A stretch of DNA of 64,000 nt from Primorskyibacter aestuariivivens (lineage in GTDB: Bacteria; Pseudomonadota; Alphaproteobacteria; Rhodobacterales; Rhodobacteraceae). The stretch is taken from NCBI RefSeq assembly GCF_028023675.1, contig NZ_JAQIOZ010000004.1, positions 248,001 through 312,000 of the forward strand, given 5' to 3'. The notes beneath the pieces were generated by a model. That model did no database searches. It was not told the origin of the DNA and was given only the letters and a program-made list of their open reading frames with translations. Both the position numbers and the translations under genes were made by a program. Position 1 is the stretch's first letter. Each line of letters opens with the position of its first letter. Of the stretch, positions 17,798 to 26,170 are shown piece by piece.

Positions 17798-19135
17798 ATG
17801 CGCCTTTCCCGCTACTTCCTGCCCGTGCTCAAGGAAAACCCCGCCGAGGCGCAGATTGTCAGCCATCGGCTGATGCTGCGCGCGGGCATGATCAAACAGG
17901 CTGCCGCCGGGATCTATTCCTGGCTGCCGCTGGGCTTCAAGGTCCTGCGCAAGATCGAAAACATCGTGCATGAGGAACAGGCCCGCGCCGGTCACATCCC
18001 GATCCAGATGCCGATCCTGCAATCGGCGGACCTCTGGCGCGAAAGCGGGCGGTATGAGGCTTACGGCGAAGAGATGCTGCGCATGAAGGACCGGCATGGG
18101 CGCGACATGCTTTATACGCCCACCGCCGAGGAGCTGGTGACGGATATTTTCCGCGCGCATGTGGGGTCGTACAAGGACCTGCCGCTGACGCTCTATCAGA
18201 TCCAGTGGAAATTCCGCGACGAGATCCGCCCGCGCTTCGGGGTGATGCGGGGGCGCGAGTTCTACATGAAGGACGGCTATAATTTCGACCTGACCCAGGA
18301 AGACGCGCTGCACGCCTATAACCGCCATCTGGTCAGCTACCTGCGCACCTATGAGCGGATGGGGCTGCAGGCCATTCCGATGCGCGCGGATTCCGGTCCG
18401 ATTGGTGGGGATGACACGCATGAATTCCTTGTGTTGGCCGAGACGGGCGAGAGCGAGGTTTTCTATGATAGCCAGATCACCGATCTGAAGTTTGGCGACC
18501 GCGAGATTGATTATGACGACCGCGCGGCTTGTCAGGCGGTTCTGGAGGAGTTCACCTCGCGCTATGCTCGCACGGATGAGACCCATGACGAGGCGAAATT
18601 CTCCGAGGTGCCCGAAGAGCGCCGCCGCACCGCACGCGGGATCGAGGTGGGGCAGATCTTCTATTTCGGGACCAAATATTCCGATGCGATGGGTGCCACC
18701 GTGACCGATGACAGCGGCAATCAGGTGCCGGTGCATATGGGCTCGCACGGGATTGGCGTGAGCCGTCTGTTGGGCGCGATCATCGAGGCCAGCCATGACG
18801 ACAAGGGCATCATCTGGCCCGAGGGCGTGACGCCGTTCCATTGCGGGATCGTGAACCTCAAGCAGGGTGACGAAGAAGCGGATGGGGCCTGTCAGGCGCT
18901 GTACGATTCCCTGACGGCACTGGGTTTGGACCCGCTTTATGATGATCGCAACGAACGGGCCGGGGCGAAGTTTGCCACCATGGACCTGATCGGGTTGCCC
19001 TGGCGCATCACTGTGGGGCCGCGGGGGCTGAAGAACGGTGTCGTGGAACTGACCTCGCGCCGCACCGGCGAGAGCGAGGAACTGCCCCCCGAAGAGGCCG
19101 TCAAGCGCGTGGCGGCGATCTACGCGGGGCGCTGA
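17798..19135 (+). CDS. proS: Prolyl-tRNA synthetase, short form
   Basis: This 445-residue class II aminoacyl-tRNA synthetase charges tRNA-Pro. The start at 17798 ([13 protein letters not shown]) has AAAGGA upstream and is the family's usual start. It carries the catalytic domain with motif 2 region [21 protein letters not shown] (split here by reading) and motif 3 [16 protein letters not shown], followed by an anticodon-binding domain. At this length it lacks the large insertion editing domain of the bacterial 570-residue form, as is known for alphaproteobacterial ProS. Trans-editing is then usually done by a separate protein such as ProXp. Confidence 0.96.
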   Translation: MRLSRYFLPVLKENPAEAQIVSHRLMLRAGMIKQAAAGIYSWLPLGFKVLRKIENIVHEEQARAGHIPIQMPILQSADLWRESGRYEAYGEEMLRMKDRHGRDMLYTPTAEELVTDIFRAHVGSYKDLPLTLYQIQWKFRDEIRPRFGVMRGREFYMKDGYNFDLTQEDALHAYNRHLVSYLRTYERMGLQAIPMRADSGPIGGDDTHEFLVLAETGESEVFYDSQITDLKFGDREIDYDDRAACQAVLEEFTSRYARTDETHDEAKFSEVPEERRRTARGIEVGQIFYFGTKYSDAMGATVTDDSGNQVPVHMGSHGIGVSRLLGAIIEASHDDKGIIWPEGVTPFHCGIVNLKQGDEEADGACQALYDSLTALGLDPLYDDRNERAGAKFATMDLIGLPWRITVGPRGLKNGVVELTSRRTGESEELPPEEAVKRVAAIYAGR

Positions 19136-19137
19136 AC

Positions 19138-19764
19138 ATGAAGACGGTTCTTGCGTTTGGCGACAGCCTGACCTGGGGCAAGGATCCGGCAACGCAGGGG
19201 CGGCACGCGCCCGAAGACCGCTGGCCCAACGTGCTTCAGGCGGGGCTTGAGGGGGTCGAAGTGATCTCAGAAGGGTTGCGCGGGCGCACCACAGCCTTTG
19301 ACCAGCCGACGGCATCCTGCGACATGAACGGCACGCGGGCGCTGCCCGCGCTGCTGCACAGCCATGCGCCGCTGGATCTGGTGATCGTGATGCTGGGGCT
19401 AAACGATGTGTATTGGGGCTATTCCCGTCCCGACATCACCGCCGGTCTGGTGCGGATCGTCGAGATCATCCGCCACCATCCCTACCGGTTGCCCGACACG
19501 CAGGTTCCCAAGGTCCTGCTGGTGGCACAGCCGCCGATGGTCCCGCAAAGCCCGGACCCCAAGATTGCCGGACCGTTGCTGGCCAACAGTCGTCAATTGC
19601 CGCTTGCCGTGCAATATGCCGCGCAGGAAACCGGCGTGCGCCACGTGGATATGAGCAAGGTGGCGCATGGCTCGGCGCTGGATGGTGTGCATCTGGACGC
19701 CGCCAATACGCGCGCCATGGGCCAAGCGCTGATCAAGCCGGTCAAAGAACTGCTTGAGCTGTAA
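19138..19764 (+). CDS. SGNH/GDSL-family esterase
   Basis: This 208-residue hydrolase has the nucleophile block FGDSLTWG at residues 7-14, a GLND block (VMLGLNDVYWG) and a C-terminal DGVHLDAANTRAMG block holding the catalytic Asp and His. No signal peptide is visible, so it is probably cytoplasmic. Related alphaproteobacterial proteins are annotated as arylesterases; natural substrates are mostly unknown. It begins 2 bp after the proS stop codon and is probably co-transcribed. Confidence 0.88.
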   Translation: MKTVLAFGDSLTWGKDPATQGRHAPEDRWPNVLQAGLEGVEVISEGLRGRTTAFDQPTASCDMNGTRALPALLHSHAPLDLVIVMLGLNDVYWGYSRPDITAGLVRIVEIIRHHPYRLPDTQVPKVLLVAQPPMVPQSPDPKIAGPLLANSRQLPLAVQYAAQETGVRHVDMSKVAHGSALDGVHLDAANTRAMGQALIKPVKELLEL

Positions 19765-19833
19765 ACTCCCCGCATGCGCTTTGCTGCGTCTGAGTAAGTT
19801 CTGCCAATGCCGAGGCCCGTGCGGTTGACACGC

Positions 19834-19863
19834 TTGATCGGGTCCAGCGGGACACGGTAGAAT
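19834..19863 (+). promoter_or_regulatory. Candidate sigma-70 promoter for the DUF2937 gene
   Basis: A -35-like TTGATC (19834-19839) and a -10-like TAGAAT (19858-19863) are separated by 18 bp and lie about 28 bp upstream of the ATG at 19892. The GGAG-type ribosome binding site (AAGAAGGGAG) lies between. Judged by eye only. Confidence 0.4.
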
Positions 19864-19891
19864 TGCGCTGAGCAGCAAGAAGGGAGCGCAA

Positions 19892-20389
19892 ATGTTCCTC
19901 AGAGCCCTGACCCTGGCCGGAGGGATTACCGGCGCTGCGGGTCTGTCGCAGTTTCCGGAGTTTTCGCAGCAATACGCGCAGCGTCTTGGCGGTGCGGTGG
20001 ACGAGTTGTCGCGCGTTGTGGCGGAGTTTGATGCCGATGCGGCGGGGGTTGGCCTGACGCGCGACGCGGCTTTGCAAGACCTGGCCAAGGGTGGAGAGCT
20101 GGGCGCGGCGCGGGCTGAAACCATGGCGCGTACCATCGAACGGTATGACCGGCTCAGCGCCGATCTTGAGGCGCTTCAGGGGGCAGGGCCGTTTACGCGG
20201 GCCTATCTTGCCGCGCGCATGACGGATCGCGATGTGGCACAGCGCGCGATGGAAAATTTCAAACCCGCCGTGCCCGCAACGTTCGAAGGCGCGGTCTTTG
20301 CCGGGGTTGGGTTCCTGACGGGATTGTTTGTTCTGGGCGCGATGTTTGCCATCCTGAAATGGCCATTCCGGCGACGCGCGGCAGCATAG
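19892..20389 (+). CDS. DUF2937 family membrane protein
   Basis: This 165-residue protein has an N-terminal hydrophobic segment (FLRALTLAGGITGAAGLS), the FPEFSQQYAQRLGGAVDEL segment that marks the DUF2937 family, a long helical middle and a C-terminal transmembrane segment (AVFAGVGFLTGLFVLGAMFA) followed by basic residues. Function unknown. It is transcribed separately from proS, with its own likely promoter, and converges on the MerR gene. Confidence 0.8.
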   Translation: MFLRALTLAGGITGAAGLSQFPEFSQQYAQRLGGAVDELSRVVAEFDADAAGVGLTRDAALQDLAKGGELGAARAETMARTIERYDRLSADLEALQGAGPFTRAYLAARMTDRDVAQRAMENFKPAVPATFEGAVFAGVGFLTGLFVLGAMFAILKWPFRRRAAA

Positions 20390-20418
20390 ATACGATTTCT
20401 TCAAAAGATTTCGGTGTT

Positions 20419-20832
20419 TTACCTGCGGGCGTCGCCGATATTGTGATCGGTCAGGGCATGCAGCACCTTGCAACTGTCCGAGCTCGCCCCGTCACAGGCC
20501 GTCGCGATGCGGCTCAGTTCGGCTTCCAGCTTGAGGAGCCGGGCGATCCGTTCGCGGATGGTGACAAGTTGCCGCTCGGCGATTTCCGTTGCCTCGGAAC
20601 AGGGATGCCCGGGCCGATTATGCAGGTCGATCAGGGACCTGATATCATCCAGTGAAAATCCCAGATCACGGGCATGCCGGATGAATTTCAATCGCTCCAG
20701 CGCATTCGCATCATAGCGCCGTTGATTGCCTGCGCTGCGTTCTGCCTCGGCCAACATGCCGATCTCTTCATAGTAGCGGATCGTTGGTATCTTGACGCCG
20801 GTCAGACGGGCCATTTTTCCGATGCTCAGCAT
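20419..20832 (-). CDS. MerR-family metal-responsive regulator (ZntR/CadR type)
   Basis: This 137-residue regulator has the MerR helix-turn-helix (MLSIGKMARLTGVKIPTIRYYEEIG at the N-terminus), a dimerisation helix and cysteines at HPC (about residue 67), ACDG (about 115) and DSCKVL (about 122). This is the pattern of Zn/Cd/Pb sensors rather than oxidative or drug sensors. The ATG at 20832 is the family start. It diverges from a cation transporter, and the shared promoter has the MerR-type 19-bp spacer with a dyad. It most likely activates the transporter when a soft metal is in excess. Confidence 0.85.
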   Translation of the reverse strand: MLSIGKMARLTGVKIPTIRYYEEIGMLAEAERSAGNQRRYDANALERLKFIRHARDLGFSLDDIRSLIDLHNRPGHPCSEATEIAERQLVTIRERIARLLKLEAELSRIATACDGASSDSCKVLHALTDHNIGDARR

Positions 20833-20843
20833 GAAGAAACCTC

Positions 20844-20874
20844 TTGAACCTCTAGTCACTAGAGCAATTAGGGT
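20844..20874 (+). promoter_or_regulatory. MerR-type operator/promoter of the cation transporter
   Basis: The -35 element TTGAAC (20844-20849) and a -10-like TAGGGT (20869-20874) are separated by 19 bp, the over-long spacing typical of MerR-regulated promoters. The spacer holds the dyad CTCTAGT-C-ACTAGAG. This is nearly the ZntR/CadR operator pattern (CTCTAGTNACTAGAGG). It sits between the divergent regulator and transporter genes. Confidence 0.83.
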
Positions 20875-20903
20875 CTGGATACGGGCGATTCAAGGAGAGC
20901 AAC

Positions 20904-21527
20904 ATGGCGGGCTGCTGTGGGAGCGGGGCAAAATTCGATGGCATGTCGCAGGCGTATAAACGCAGGCTCTGGATCGTGATTGCGTTGAATGCCGGCATGT
21001 TTGGTGTCGAGATGACGGCGGGACATATCGCCGGCAGTCAGGCTTTGCAGGCGGATGCGCTGGATTTCGCGGGCGATGCGATGACCTATGGCATTTCCCT
21101 TGCGGTGATCGGTGCCTCTGTTCAGACTCGCACGCTGGCGGCGATGGGCAAGGGGATCAGCCTGTTGCTGATGGGGCTCTGGGTCTTTGGGTCTACCCTG
21201 TGGCAGGTGATGGGACCGGGTGTGCCGGACGCTCCAGTGATGGGGGTGGTCGGGCTTATGGCGCTTTTGACCAATCTGGCCTCGGTGGGCCTTCTGATGA
21301 AATACAAGGATGGCGACGCGAATGTGCGCTCGGTCTGGCTGTGTTCGCGCAATGATGCGATCGGCAATGTCGCTGTGATGGTGGCCGCGCTGGGCGTCTG
21401 GGGCACGGGTTCTGGCTGGCCCGATCTGATCGTGGCGGGGATCATGGCGGCGCTGTTTCTCAGCTCGGCCTGGCAGATCCTGCGTCAGGCACTGGAAGAG
21501 AGGCGTGCCGAATTGGTCGAGGGCTGA
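20904..21527 (+). CDS. Cation transporter (CDF-like metal efflux protein)
   Basis: This 207-residue protein has about six hydrophobic segments and CDF metal-site motifs: LQADALDFAGDAMTYG in helix 2 (Asp residues) and SRNDAIGNVAVM in helix 5. It lacks the usual C-terminal cytoplasmic domain of full-length CDF proteins. The N-terminus MAGCCGSG has a Cys pair that could bind metal. Divergent from a MerR-type sensor gene with a classical operator, it is the probable regulated target and exports Zn, Cd or a similar ion. The substrate is inferred from context. Confidence 0.82.
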   Translation: MAGCCGSGAKFDGMSQAYKRRLWIVIALNAGMFGVEMTAGHIAGSQALQADALDFAGDAMTYGISLAVIGASVQTRTLAAMGKGISLLLMGLWVFGSTLWQVMGPGVPDAPVMGVVGLMALLTNLASVGLLMKYKDGDANVRSVWLCSRNDAIGNVAVMVAALGVWGTGSGWPDLIVAGIMAALFLSSAWQILRQALEERRAELVEG

Positions 21528-21534
21528 CCCCGGC

Positions 21535-21903
21535 TCAGAGTTCGATCTCTTCCGGTTCTGTCACCGGCGGCTCTTCGGAGGGCATCGGTTCCTTGCGGCG
21601 CATGATGATATCGCCATTGGGCAGGATTTCCGGCGGGTGATAGGCGGACCAATCCTCGACCTTGTCCACCAATCCGCGCAGCGCGGGGCCCATTTCCTCG
21701 GCAAAGCTGCGCAGCGCCGGTTCCATTTCGTCCGCGAGACCTTCAAGCTCGCGCAGGGCTGGTTCCATTTCGCTCATCAAGCCTTTGAAAAAGAGCTTGG
21801 CCCCCTCCTCCATAAGGCTGGTTCCTTTGTCTTGCTCTTCTTGCGCGGCAAGCGGCGTGACAAGGGCGAGGCAGAGCGCAGTTGCTGTCAGGATCTGTTT
21901 CAT
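21535..21903 (-). CDS. Secreted acidic protein of unknown function
   Basis: This 122-residue protein has a clear signal peptide (MKQILTATALCLALVTPLAAQ). The mature part is rich in Glu and has three copies of an ME/MGPALR-type repeat (SEMEPALRELEG, DEMEPALRSFAE, EEMGPALRGLVD, each about 12-13 residues), likely an amphipathic helix, then a C-terminal HPPEILPNGDIIMRRK segment and an acidic Pro-rich tail. Similar AAA+-type helical periplasmic proteins occur widely in Rhodobacteraceae. It converges on the cation transporter with 7 bp between the stops. Confidence 0.72.
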   Translation of the reverse strand: MKQILTATALCLALVTPLAAQEEQDKGTSLMEEGAKLFFKGLMSEMEPALRELEGLADEMEPALRSFAEEMGPALRGLVDKVEDWSAYHPPEILPNGDIIMRRKEPMPSEEPPVTEPEEIEL

Positions 21904-22024
21904 AGCACCGATATAGGCACGGGGGCAGACCCTGTTAAGGGGAATGCGCTGTATTCCGGCATCATGGGTTTGCGGTTTCCGATGACCCGCGCCATGGTGG
22001 GGCGACGAGTAAGCGGGGGAGCGC

Positions 22025-22972
22025 ATGGGACAATTCACATACCTGTCGGATGACACGTTGGAGACAATGAACATCACGCCGTCTGACGTGGCCGACGCCA
22101 TTGAGGCGGCTCTTGTGGCCAAGTCGGAAGGACGGCTGCATGTGGCCCCGAAATCGGCGATTCTGCCCGGGGACGGTCGATACATGATGTCCACGCTGGG
22201 AGTGGGCGATGACGGGTTTATCGTGGTCAAACAGGTCACGGTTTGCCCCGACAACCCCGCACGCGGGCTGCCGTCGATCAATGGAGCCATCATGGTGCTG
22301 GACGCCGAAACCGGGCTGTTGCGGGCCATGGTCGGGGCCAATTGGGTCACGGCGGTGCGCACTGCGGCGCTTTCGGCGGTTGCCGCACGGCGGCTGGCTG
22401 ATCCCGGGTCGGAAAGCGTCGGCTTTATCGGGACAGGCGTGCAGGCGCGGGCGCATCTGGACGCCTTTGCCGGGATGTTTCCGCTCAAACGTATCAAGGC
22501 CTTTGGCCGCGGTCGCGCCAATCTTGATGCGTTGTGCGACCATGCGCGGGGCATGGGGCTGGAGGCCGAGGCCAGCGACACGCCGGAGGCGGCGCTGCGC
22601 GATGTCGATCTGGTGGTCACGTCGGTGACGCTGAACTACGACATCGAACCTTTTCTCGATGCGCGCTGGCTGAAACCGGGCTGTTTCGCCGCGATCACCG
22701 ATCTGGGCCTGCCGTGGTATTCTGAGAGCATGGCGGCCTTTGGCACGGTGATCGTGGATGACCGTGAACAGGAAAGAGAAAGCCCCAAACCGATTCTGCC
22801 TTATGATCAGGTGTCCGGGGATCTGACCGAGCTGGTGTCGGGGGAGGTCGCGCCAAAGGCAGGGCCAATGGCATTTGCCTTTCGCGGCATCGCGCTGGGT
22901 GATTATGCGGCAGCGGTTCTGGCGGTGCAAAAGGCCGACGCAACCGGGGCCGGACAGCGGGTCAGCGGCTAG
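22025..22972 (+). CDS. Ornithine cyclodeaminase family protein
   Basis: This 315-residue protein belongs to the ornithine cyclodeaminase/mu-crystallin family, which deaminates ornithine to proline or reduces cyclic ketimines (ketimine/alanine dehydrogenases). It has the N-terminal dimerisation half (PGDGRYMMSTLGVG, VKQVTVCPDNPARGLPS), the TAAL segment and a Rossmann site VGFIGTGVQARAHLDAF. The exact reaction cannot be read from sequence. The stop codon TAG is the left boundary of a palindromic repeat (22970-23072). Confidence 0.85.
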   Translation: MGQFTYLSDDTLETMNITPSDVADAIEAALVAKSEGRLHVAPKSAILPGDGRYMMSTLGVGDDGFIVVKQVTVCPDNPARGLPSINGAIMVLDAETGLLRAMVGANWVTAVRTAALSAVAARRLADPGSESVGFIGTGVQARAHLDAFAGMFPLKRIKAFGRGRANLDALCDHARGMGLEAEASDTPEAALRDVDLVVTSVTLNYDIEPFLDARWLKPGCFAAITDLGLPWYSESMAAFGTVIVDDREQERESPKPILPYDQVSGDLTELVSGEVAPKAGPMAFAFRGIALGDYAAAVLAVQKADATGAGQRVSG

Positions 22973-23072
22973 AGCGTTTCCAGTTTAACTTGAATCGCCA
23001 ATACCCCGCCACGCCTTCGGCGCTCTCGGGACATTGGCGATGCCTTGGTTCAGCGAAAACTGGAACGCTTTA
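22970..23072. repeat. Palindromic repeat, copy 1 (MITE-like)
   Basis: This 103-bp element has terminal inverted repeats AGCGTTTCCAGTTT and AAAACTGGA(A)CGCT and an inner inverted pair CGCCAAT/ATTGGCG around CCTTCGGCGCTCTCGGGAC. It is bounded by TA on both sides. About 94% identical to the copy at 49558-49661 (five substitutions and one indel by eye). The left TA is part of the TAG stop of the ornithine cyclodeaminase gene, and the right TA is part of the TAA stop of the GNAT gene on the other strand. Confidence 0.9.
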
Positions 23073-23654
23073 AAGCGCCCGGCACCAGACCTGCAACGGT
23101 TTGTCGGTCTCGTGATCCTGATCCACATCCTTCCAGCCGAAATGCGCCATTGCGCCGTCGATGGGCGCGTAGCCGCGTTTGCGCCAGAACGGATCAAGCG
23201 GACGGTAGTCGGCGGGGCGCAGAGGGTGATCCGCAGGCCGGACCACACCGCAGAACAGGGAATGGGTATAACCAAAGGCGCGGGCGTGATCTTCGCGCGC
23301 ATCGAAAAAGGCGTGACCGATCCCCTGTCCCCGGTAACTGGGCAAAAGCACGGATTCAGCGCAGTAGAACACCTGTTCGATGCCCACGGGAAGGGCTCTG
23401 GCCACCGCCTGAAATTCTTCGACATGATCGGCCAGCGGCGATCCGGTCGCCGCGCCGATGAGCCGCGTGCCGTCAAAAGCACCGACAAGCACGGCGCGCG
23501 CGCTCTCGCGATAGGTCTGGAGGTACTTTTCCTCATAGGCGACATCCCCGTCATAGAGATACGGCCAGTCGCGAAACACCGCGATGCGCAGCCGCGCCAC
23601 ATCGGGCAGCGCGGCATCAAGCGCAGCTCCGGTCAGGACGCGGGTTGCGATCAT
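23070..23654 (-). CDS. GNAT-family N-acetyltransferase
   Basis: This 194-residue protein shows the GNAT fold: an acetyl-CoA-binding segment around LPSYRGQGIGHAFFD (the Q/RxxGxG/A motif), preceded by the beta strands and the YCAESVLL segment. Substrate unknown. Its ATG overlaps the stop codon of the NTF2-like gene by 4 bp, so it is the last gene of the hisD-led minus-strand run. Its TAA stop is formed at the edge of the palindromic repeat, so the last residues may differ from those of homologues without the repeat. Confidence 0.82.
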   Translation of the reverse strand: MIATRVLTGAALDAALPDVARLRIAVFRDWPYLYDGDVAYEEKYLQTYRESARAVLVGAFDGTRLIGAATGSPLADHVEEFQAVARALPVGIEQVFYCAESVLLPSYRGQGIGHAFFDAREDHARAFGYTHSLFCGVVRPADHPLRPADYRPLDPFWRKRGYAPIDGAMAHFGWKDVDQDHETDKPLQVWCRAL

Positions 23655-24061
23655 CCCGAGACCTGCGCCGTCCAGTCGGCGAGGTTGTAATAGGTCACGA
23701 CGCGGGTGATCTGTCCGTCGCGCAGCGAAAAGAACGACCCGGCAGGCAGGCGATAAGTCTGTCCATGCGCCTTGGGCAGGCCGTCATCGGTCTGCAGATA
23801 GGTGCCGATGACGATGTATTCCGCCGCCGCGCGGGTGCCATCGGGGGTGGCAAAGATCACCATATCGGTGAGCTCTTCGCGGTAGCAGCGGCTCATATGG
23901 GTGCAGAAGTTTGCGAAGGCGTCCTTGCCTCTGCGCACATTGCCTTCGTTCACGTGATGGGCCACGTCATCGGACAGGCAGTCCAGCATCCGAAGGATAT
24001 CCCCGGCGTTGAAGGCGTCGAAATAGCGTTGGATCGTGTCTTGGGCTGTCTTTGTGCTCAT
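23651..24061 (-). CDS. NTF2-like (SnoaL/ketosteroid-isomerase type) protein
   Basis: This 136-residue protein begins with an IQRYFDAFNAGDILRMLDCL segment and continues through LSDDVAHHVNEG and a C-terminal sheet, typical of the NTF2-like alpha+beta barrel family annotated as ketosteroid isomerase-related. The catalytic role cannot be predicted. It overlaps both neighbours by 4 bp (GNAT downstream, tyrosine phosphatase-like upstream), so it is tightly coupled in this operon. Confidence 0.78.
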   Translation of the reverse strand: MSTKTAQDTIQRYFDAFNAGDILRMLDCLSDDVAHHVNEGNVRRGKDAFANFCTHMSRCYREELTDMVIFATPDGTRAAAEYIVIGTYLQTDDGLPKAHGQTYRLPAGSFFSLRDGQITRVVTYYNLADWTAQVSG

Positions 24062-24540
24062 GTCGGTTGCCGCGCGGGCCCCCAGTTCTGTTCCAGTTTG
24101 GCGATGATCTGGTCACGGGTCTGGCGATAGGCGTTGAGCTTGGTTTCGCGCGTCTCGCCAAGGCCCGTCGGGTCCATGATCGGCCAGTAGTCTACCGTCA
24201 GATGAAAGACGCGGGTGAGCTCAAGCGCCCGTCTCTGGCTCGCTGGCGACAAGGATACGATCAGATCAAAGGAGGACAGGTCGTCGCCCCATTCCTCCAT
24301 TTCGTCAAAGCTGCGCGAGCGGTGACGCGACAGTTCGACCCCGATCTCCTGGCAGACGGCGATGGCAAAGCCGTCGATCTCAAGATCATTCTTGACGCCG
24401 ACCGACTGGACATAGGTTTCCATGCCGTAGAATTTCTTCATGATGCCCTCGGCCATGGGTGACCTTACGGCATTGTGGTCGCAGCAGAATAGGATCGACT
24501 GGGGAAGGGGCTTGGAGGCCGACTTGGACACTGGGCTCAA
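24058..24540 (-). CDS. Low-molecular-weight protein tyrosine phosphatase-like
   Basis: This protein of about 160 residues has the P-loop CDHNAVRS (CX5R) near its N-terminus and a C-terminal WPIMDPTG segment that places the catalytic Asp, as in LMW-PTP/ArsC-type phosphatases. The start codon is probably TTG at 24540, overlapping the UPF0262 stop; a GTG at 24531 is an alternative with a better-placed GGAG. In other alphaproteobacteria UPF0262 and an LMW-PTP-like gene commonly follow hisD, and this gene keeps that order. Arsenate reduction is possible but not shown. Confidence 0.83.
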   Translation of the reverse strand: MSPVSKSASKPLPQSILFCCDHNAVRSPMAEGIMKKFYGMETYVQSVGVKNDLEIDGFAIAVCQEIGVELSRHRSRSFDEMEEWGDDLSSFDLIVSLSPASQRRALELTRVFHLTVDYWPIMDPTGLGETRETKLNAYRQTRDQIIAKLEQNWGPARQPT

Positions 24541-25016
24541 GCTCCGAAATGCAAAACGCAGATCAGCGTGAACAGACGGCGGGCAGTGTCATTGTCCACC
24601 TCGGCCTTGCCTTCGAGCCGCTCCTGAAGGATGCGCGCGCCTTCGTTGTGGATGCCGCGGCGGGCCATGTCGATGGTTTCGATCTGGCTGGCGGGCAGGG
24701 TCTTGACCGCGTCGAAATAGGATTTGCAGATCTGGAAGTAATCCTTGACCACCTGCCGGAAGGGCGACAGCGACAGGTGGAATTCGGCCGCCTTCTGGTG
24801 ATCCTCGGTGGCCACATCAAAAACCAGCCGCTTTTCCTTGATCGACAGGCCCAGCCGGTAGGGGCCGGGCGGTGTTTCGCGGTCGTCACGCGCAGGCAGC
24901 GAAAACGAGTTCTCTTCCATCAGGTCGAACATGGCGACCTTGCGCTCTTGTTCCACCTCGGGCGTGGGCGGCGGCAGGTTTGCGTCGTCAAGATCAATGT
25001 CGATGATGCGGGACAT
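24537..25016 (-). CDS. UPF0262 family protein
   Basis: This 159-residue protein begins MSRIIDIDLDDANLP and contains the conserved segment FHLSLSPFRQVVKDYFQICKSY (quoted discontinuously in the family). The IDMARRGIHNEGARIL block is diagnostic of UPF0262, an alphaproteobacterial family of unknown function. The start at 25016 matches the family; the longer open frame to 25106 is not conserved-looking. It is normally adjacent to hisD; here three other genes separate them. Confidence 0.88.
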   Translation of the reverse strand: MSRIIDIDLDDANLPPPTPEVEQERKVAMFDLMEENSFSLPARDDRETPPGPYRLGLSIKEKRLVFDVATEDHQKAAEFHLSLSPFRQVVKDYFQICKSYFDAVKTLPASQIETIDMARRGIHNEGARILQERLEGKAEVDNDTARRLFTLICVLHFGA

Positions 25017-25115
25017 GGGCGGGCCTCGAAACTTGGTACCGCCCGTGCCTACCGGATCGGGTGGCAGCGTGCAATGCGACCTGTGCGGCACTTTTGCGGG
25101 CGTCATGCCCGTATC

Positions 25116-26168
25116 TCAACCGCTGGAGTCGGGGTCCTGCAGCATGACGGTCCCACCGGTTTCGATCGCTTGCAAGGCGGCGCGGATCAGGCGCAGCGCA
25201 GCCCGGCCTTCGCGCGCATGGAAGGGCGAGCGGGTGCCGGTGCGGATTTCCTCGATCAGCGCGGTGACACAGATTTCCGGGCCGGGATCACCGCCGGGGC
25301 AGGCGATCCAGTTGCTGCCCTGCGCGTCTTTGGTCGTGACACCTGCGGTATCGGAGAGATCGCCAAGGAACCGGTCTGGATTACCCGGATCGCTGGAATA
25401 GGCATAGCCCATCGGGCCGTGGATCAGCTCCTGGCTATGGCCCGGCGTGCCTTCGGGCAGACCCCAGTTCAGCGCGATGGAGAGGCTGTGGCCGCCGCTG
25501 AAGCGCACGAGGATTTCTGCCGTGTCGATGCCGAAATCATGCACCGGGGAAAGGCGGGGTTTGCCGCGTCCAAGGATGTGGCCGATGGCGGTGACGCTTT
25601 CGGCTTCGGCCCCGGTGAGCCAGCGGGCGAGATCGAACAGGTGTCCTGTCATGTCATGCACCGGCCCGCCATTTTCCGACAACCGGTGCATGGCCAGCTT
25701 GGGCCGCACCTCGCGCATCTCGGCAAAGCGCAGCGAGAGGGGTCCGCCCAGTCGGCCCGCATCAACCGCTTCTTTGATGGCGCGGTAGCGGAGGAGCCCG
25801 CGATACTGGTGGCAGACGGAAAGCGCCGTGCCGTTCGCTTCGGCGGCGGCGATCATGGCGTCAGCTTCGGCAAGCGTGAGCGCCATGGCTTTTTCGCAGA
25901 GCACATGTTTGCCCGCTTCTGCCGCGGCGATTGCGATGGCGGGGTGGTCGCAGGCCGGGACGCAAATGCTGACCACATCGACGCCGGAATGGGCGAGCGC
26001 CTCTTGCCAGCTGTCCACGCGGGTCGCGCCGTAGCTTTGCGCCAGCGTCTGGGCGCGCTCCGGGGTGTGATCGCAGACCGCGACGAGGCGTGCATCCTCA
26101 CGCGCTCCCCAGGCGGCGGCGTGTTTGCTCCCCATATCGCCACAGCCGATGATCGCCACGCCCAGCAT
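25116..26168 (-). CDS. Gfo/Idh/MocA-family oxidoreductase
   Basis: This 350-residue NAD(P)-dependent sugar or inositol-type dehydrogenase has an N-terminal Rossmann motif GVAIIGCGDMGSKHAAAWG and the CEKAMALTLAEADAM segment with the conserved Lys. A second domain carries GGPVHDMTGHLFDLARWL. Start 26168 is chosen because the GXGXXG motif begins there. It follows a sugar-phosphate-isomerase-type gene with 2 bp between, a pairing typical of carbohydrate or inositol catabolic modules. Substrate unknown. Confidence 0.87.
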   Translation of the reverse strand: MLGVAIIGCGDMGSKHAAAWGAREDARLVAVCDHTPERAQTLAQSYGATRVDSWQEALAHSGVDVVSICVPACDHPAIAIAAAEAGKHVLCEKAMALTLAEADAMIAAAEANGTALSVCHQYRGLLRYRAIKEAVDAGRLGGPLSLRFAEMREVRPKLAMHRLSENGGPVHDMTGHLFDLARWLTGAEAESVTAIGHILGRGKPRLSPVHDFGIDTAEILVRFSGGHSLSIALNWGLPEGTPGHSQELIHGPMGYAYSSDPGNPDRFLGDLSDTAGVTTKDAQGSNWIACPGGDPGPEICVTALIEEIRTGTRSPFHAREGRAALRLIRAALQAIETGGTVMLQDPDSSG

Positions 26169-26170
26169 GC

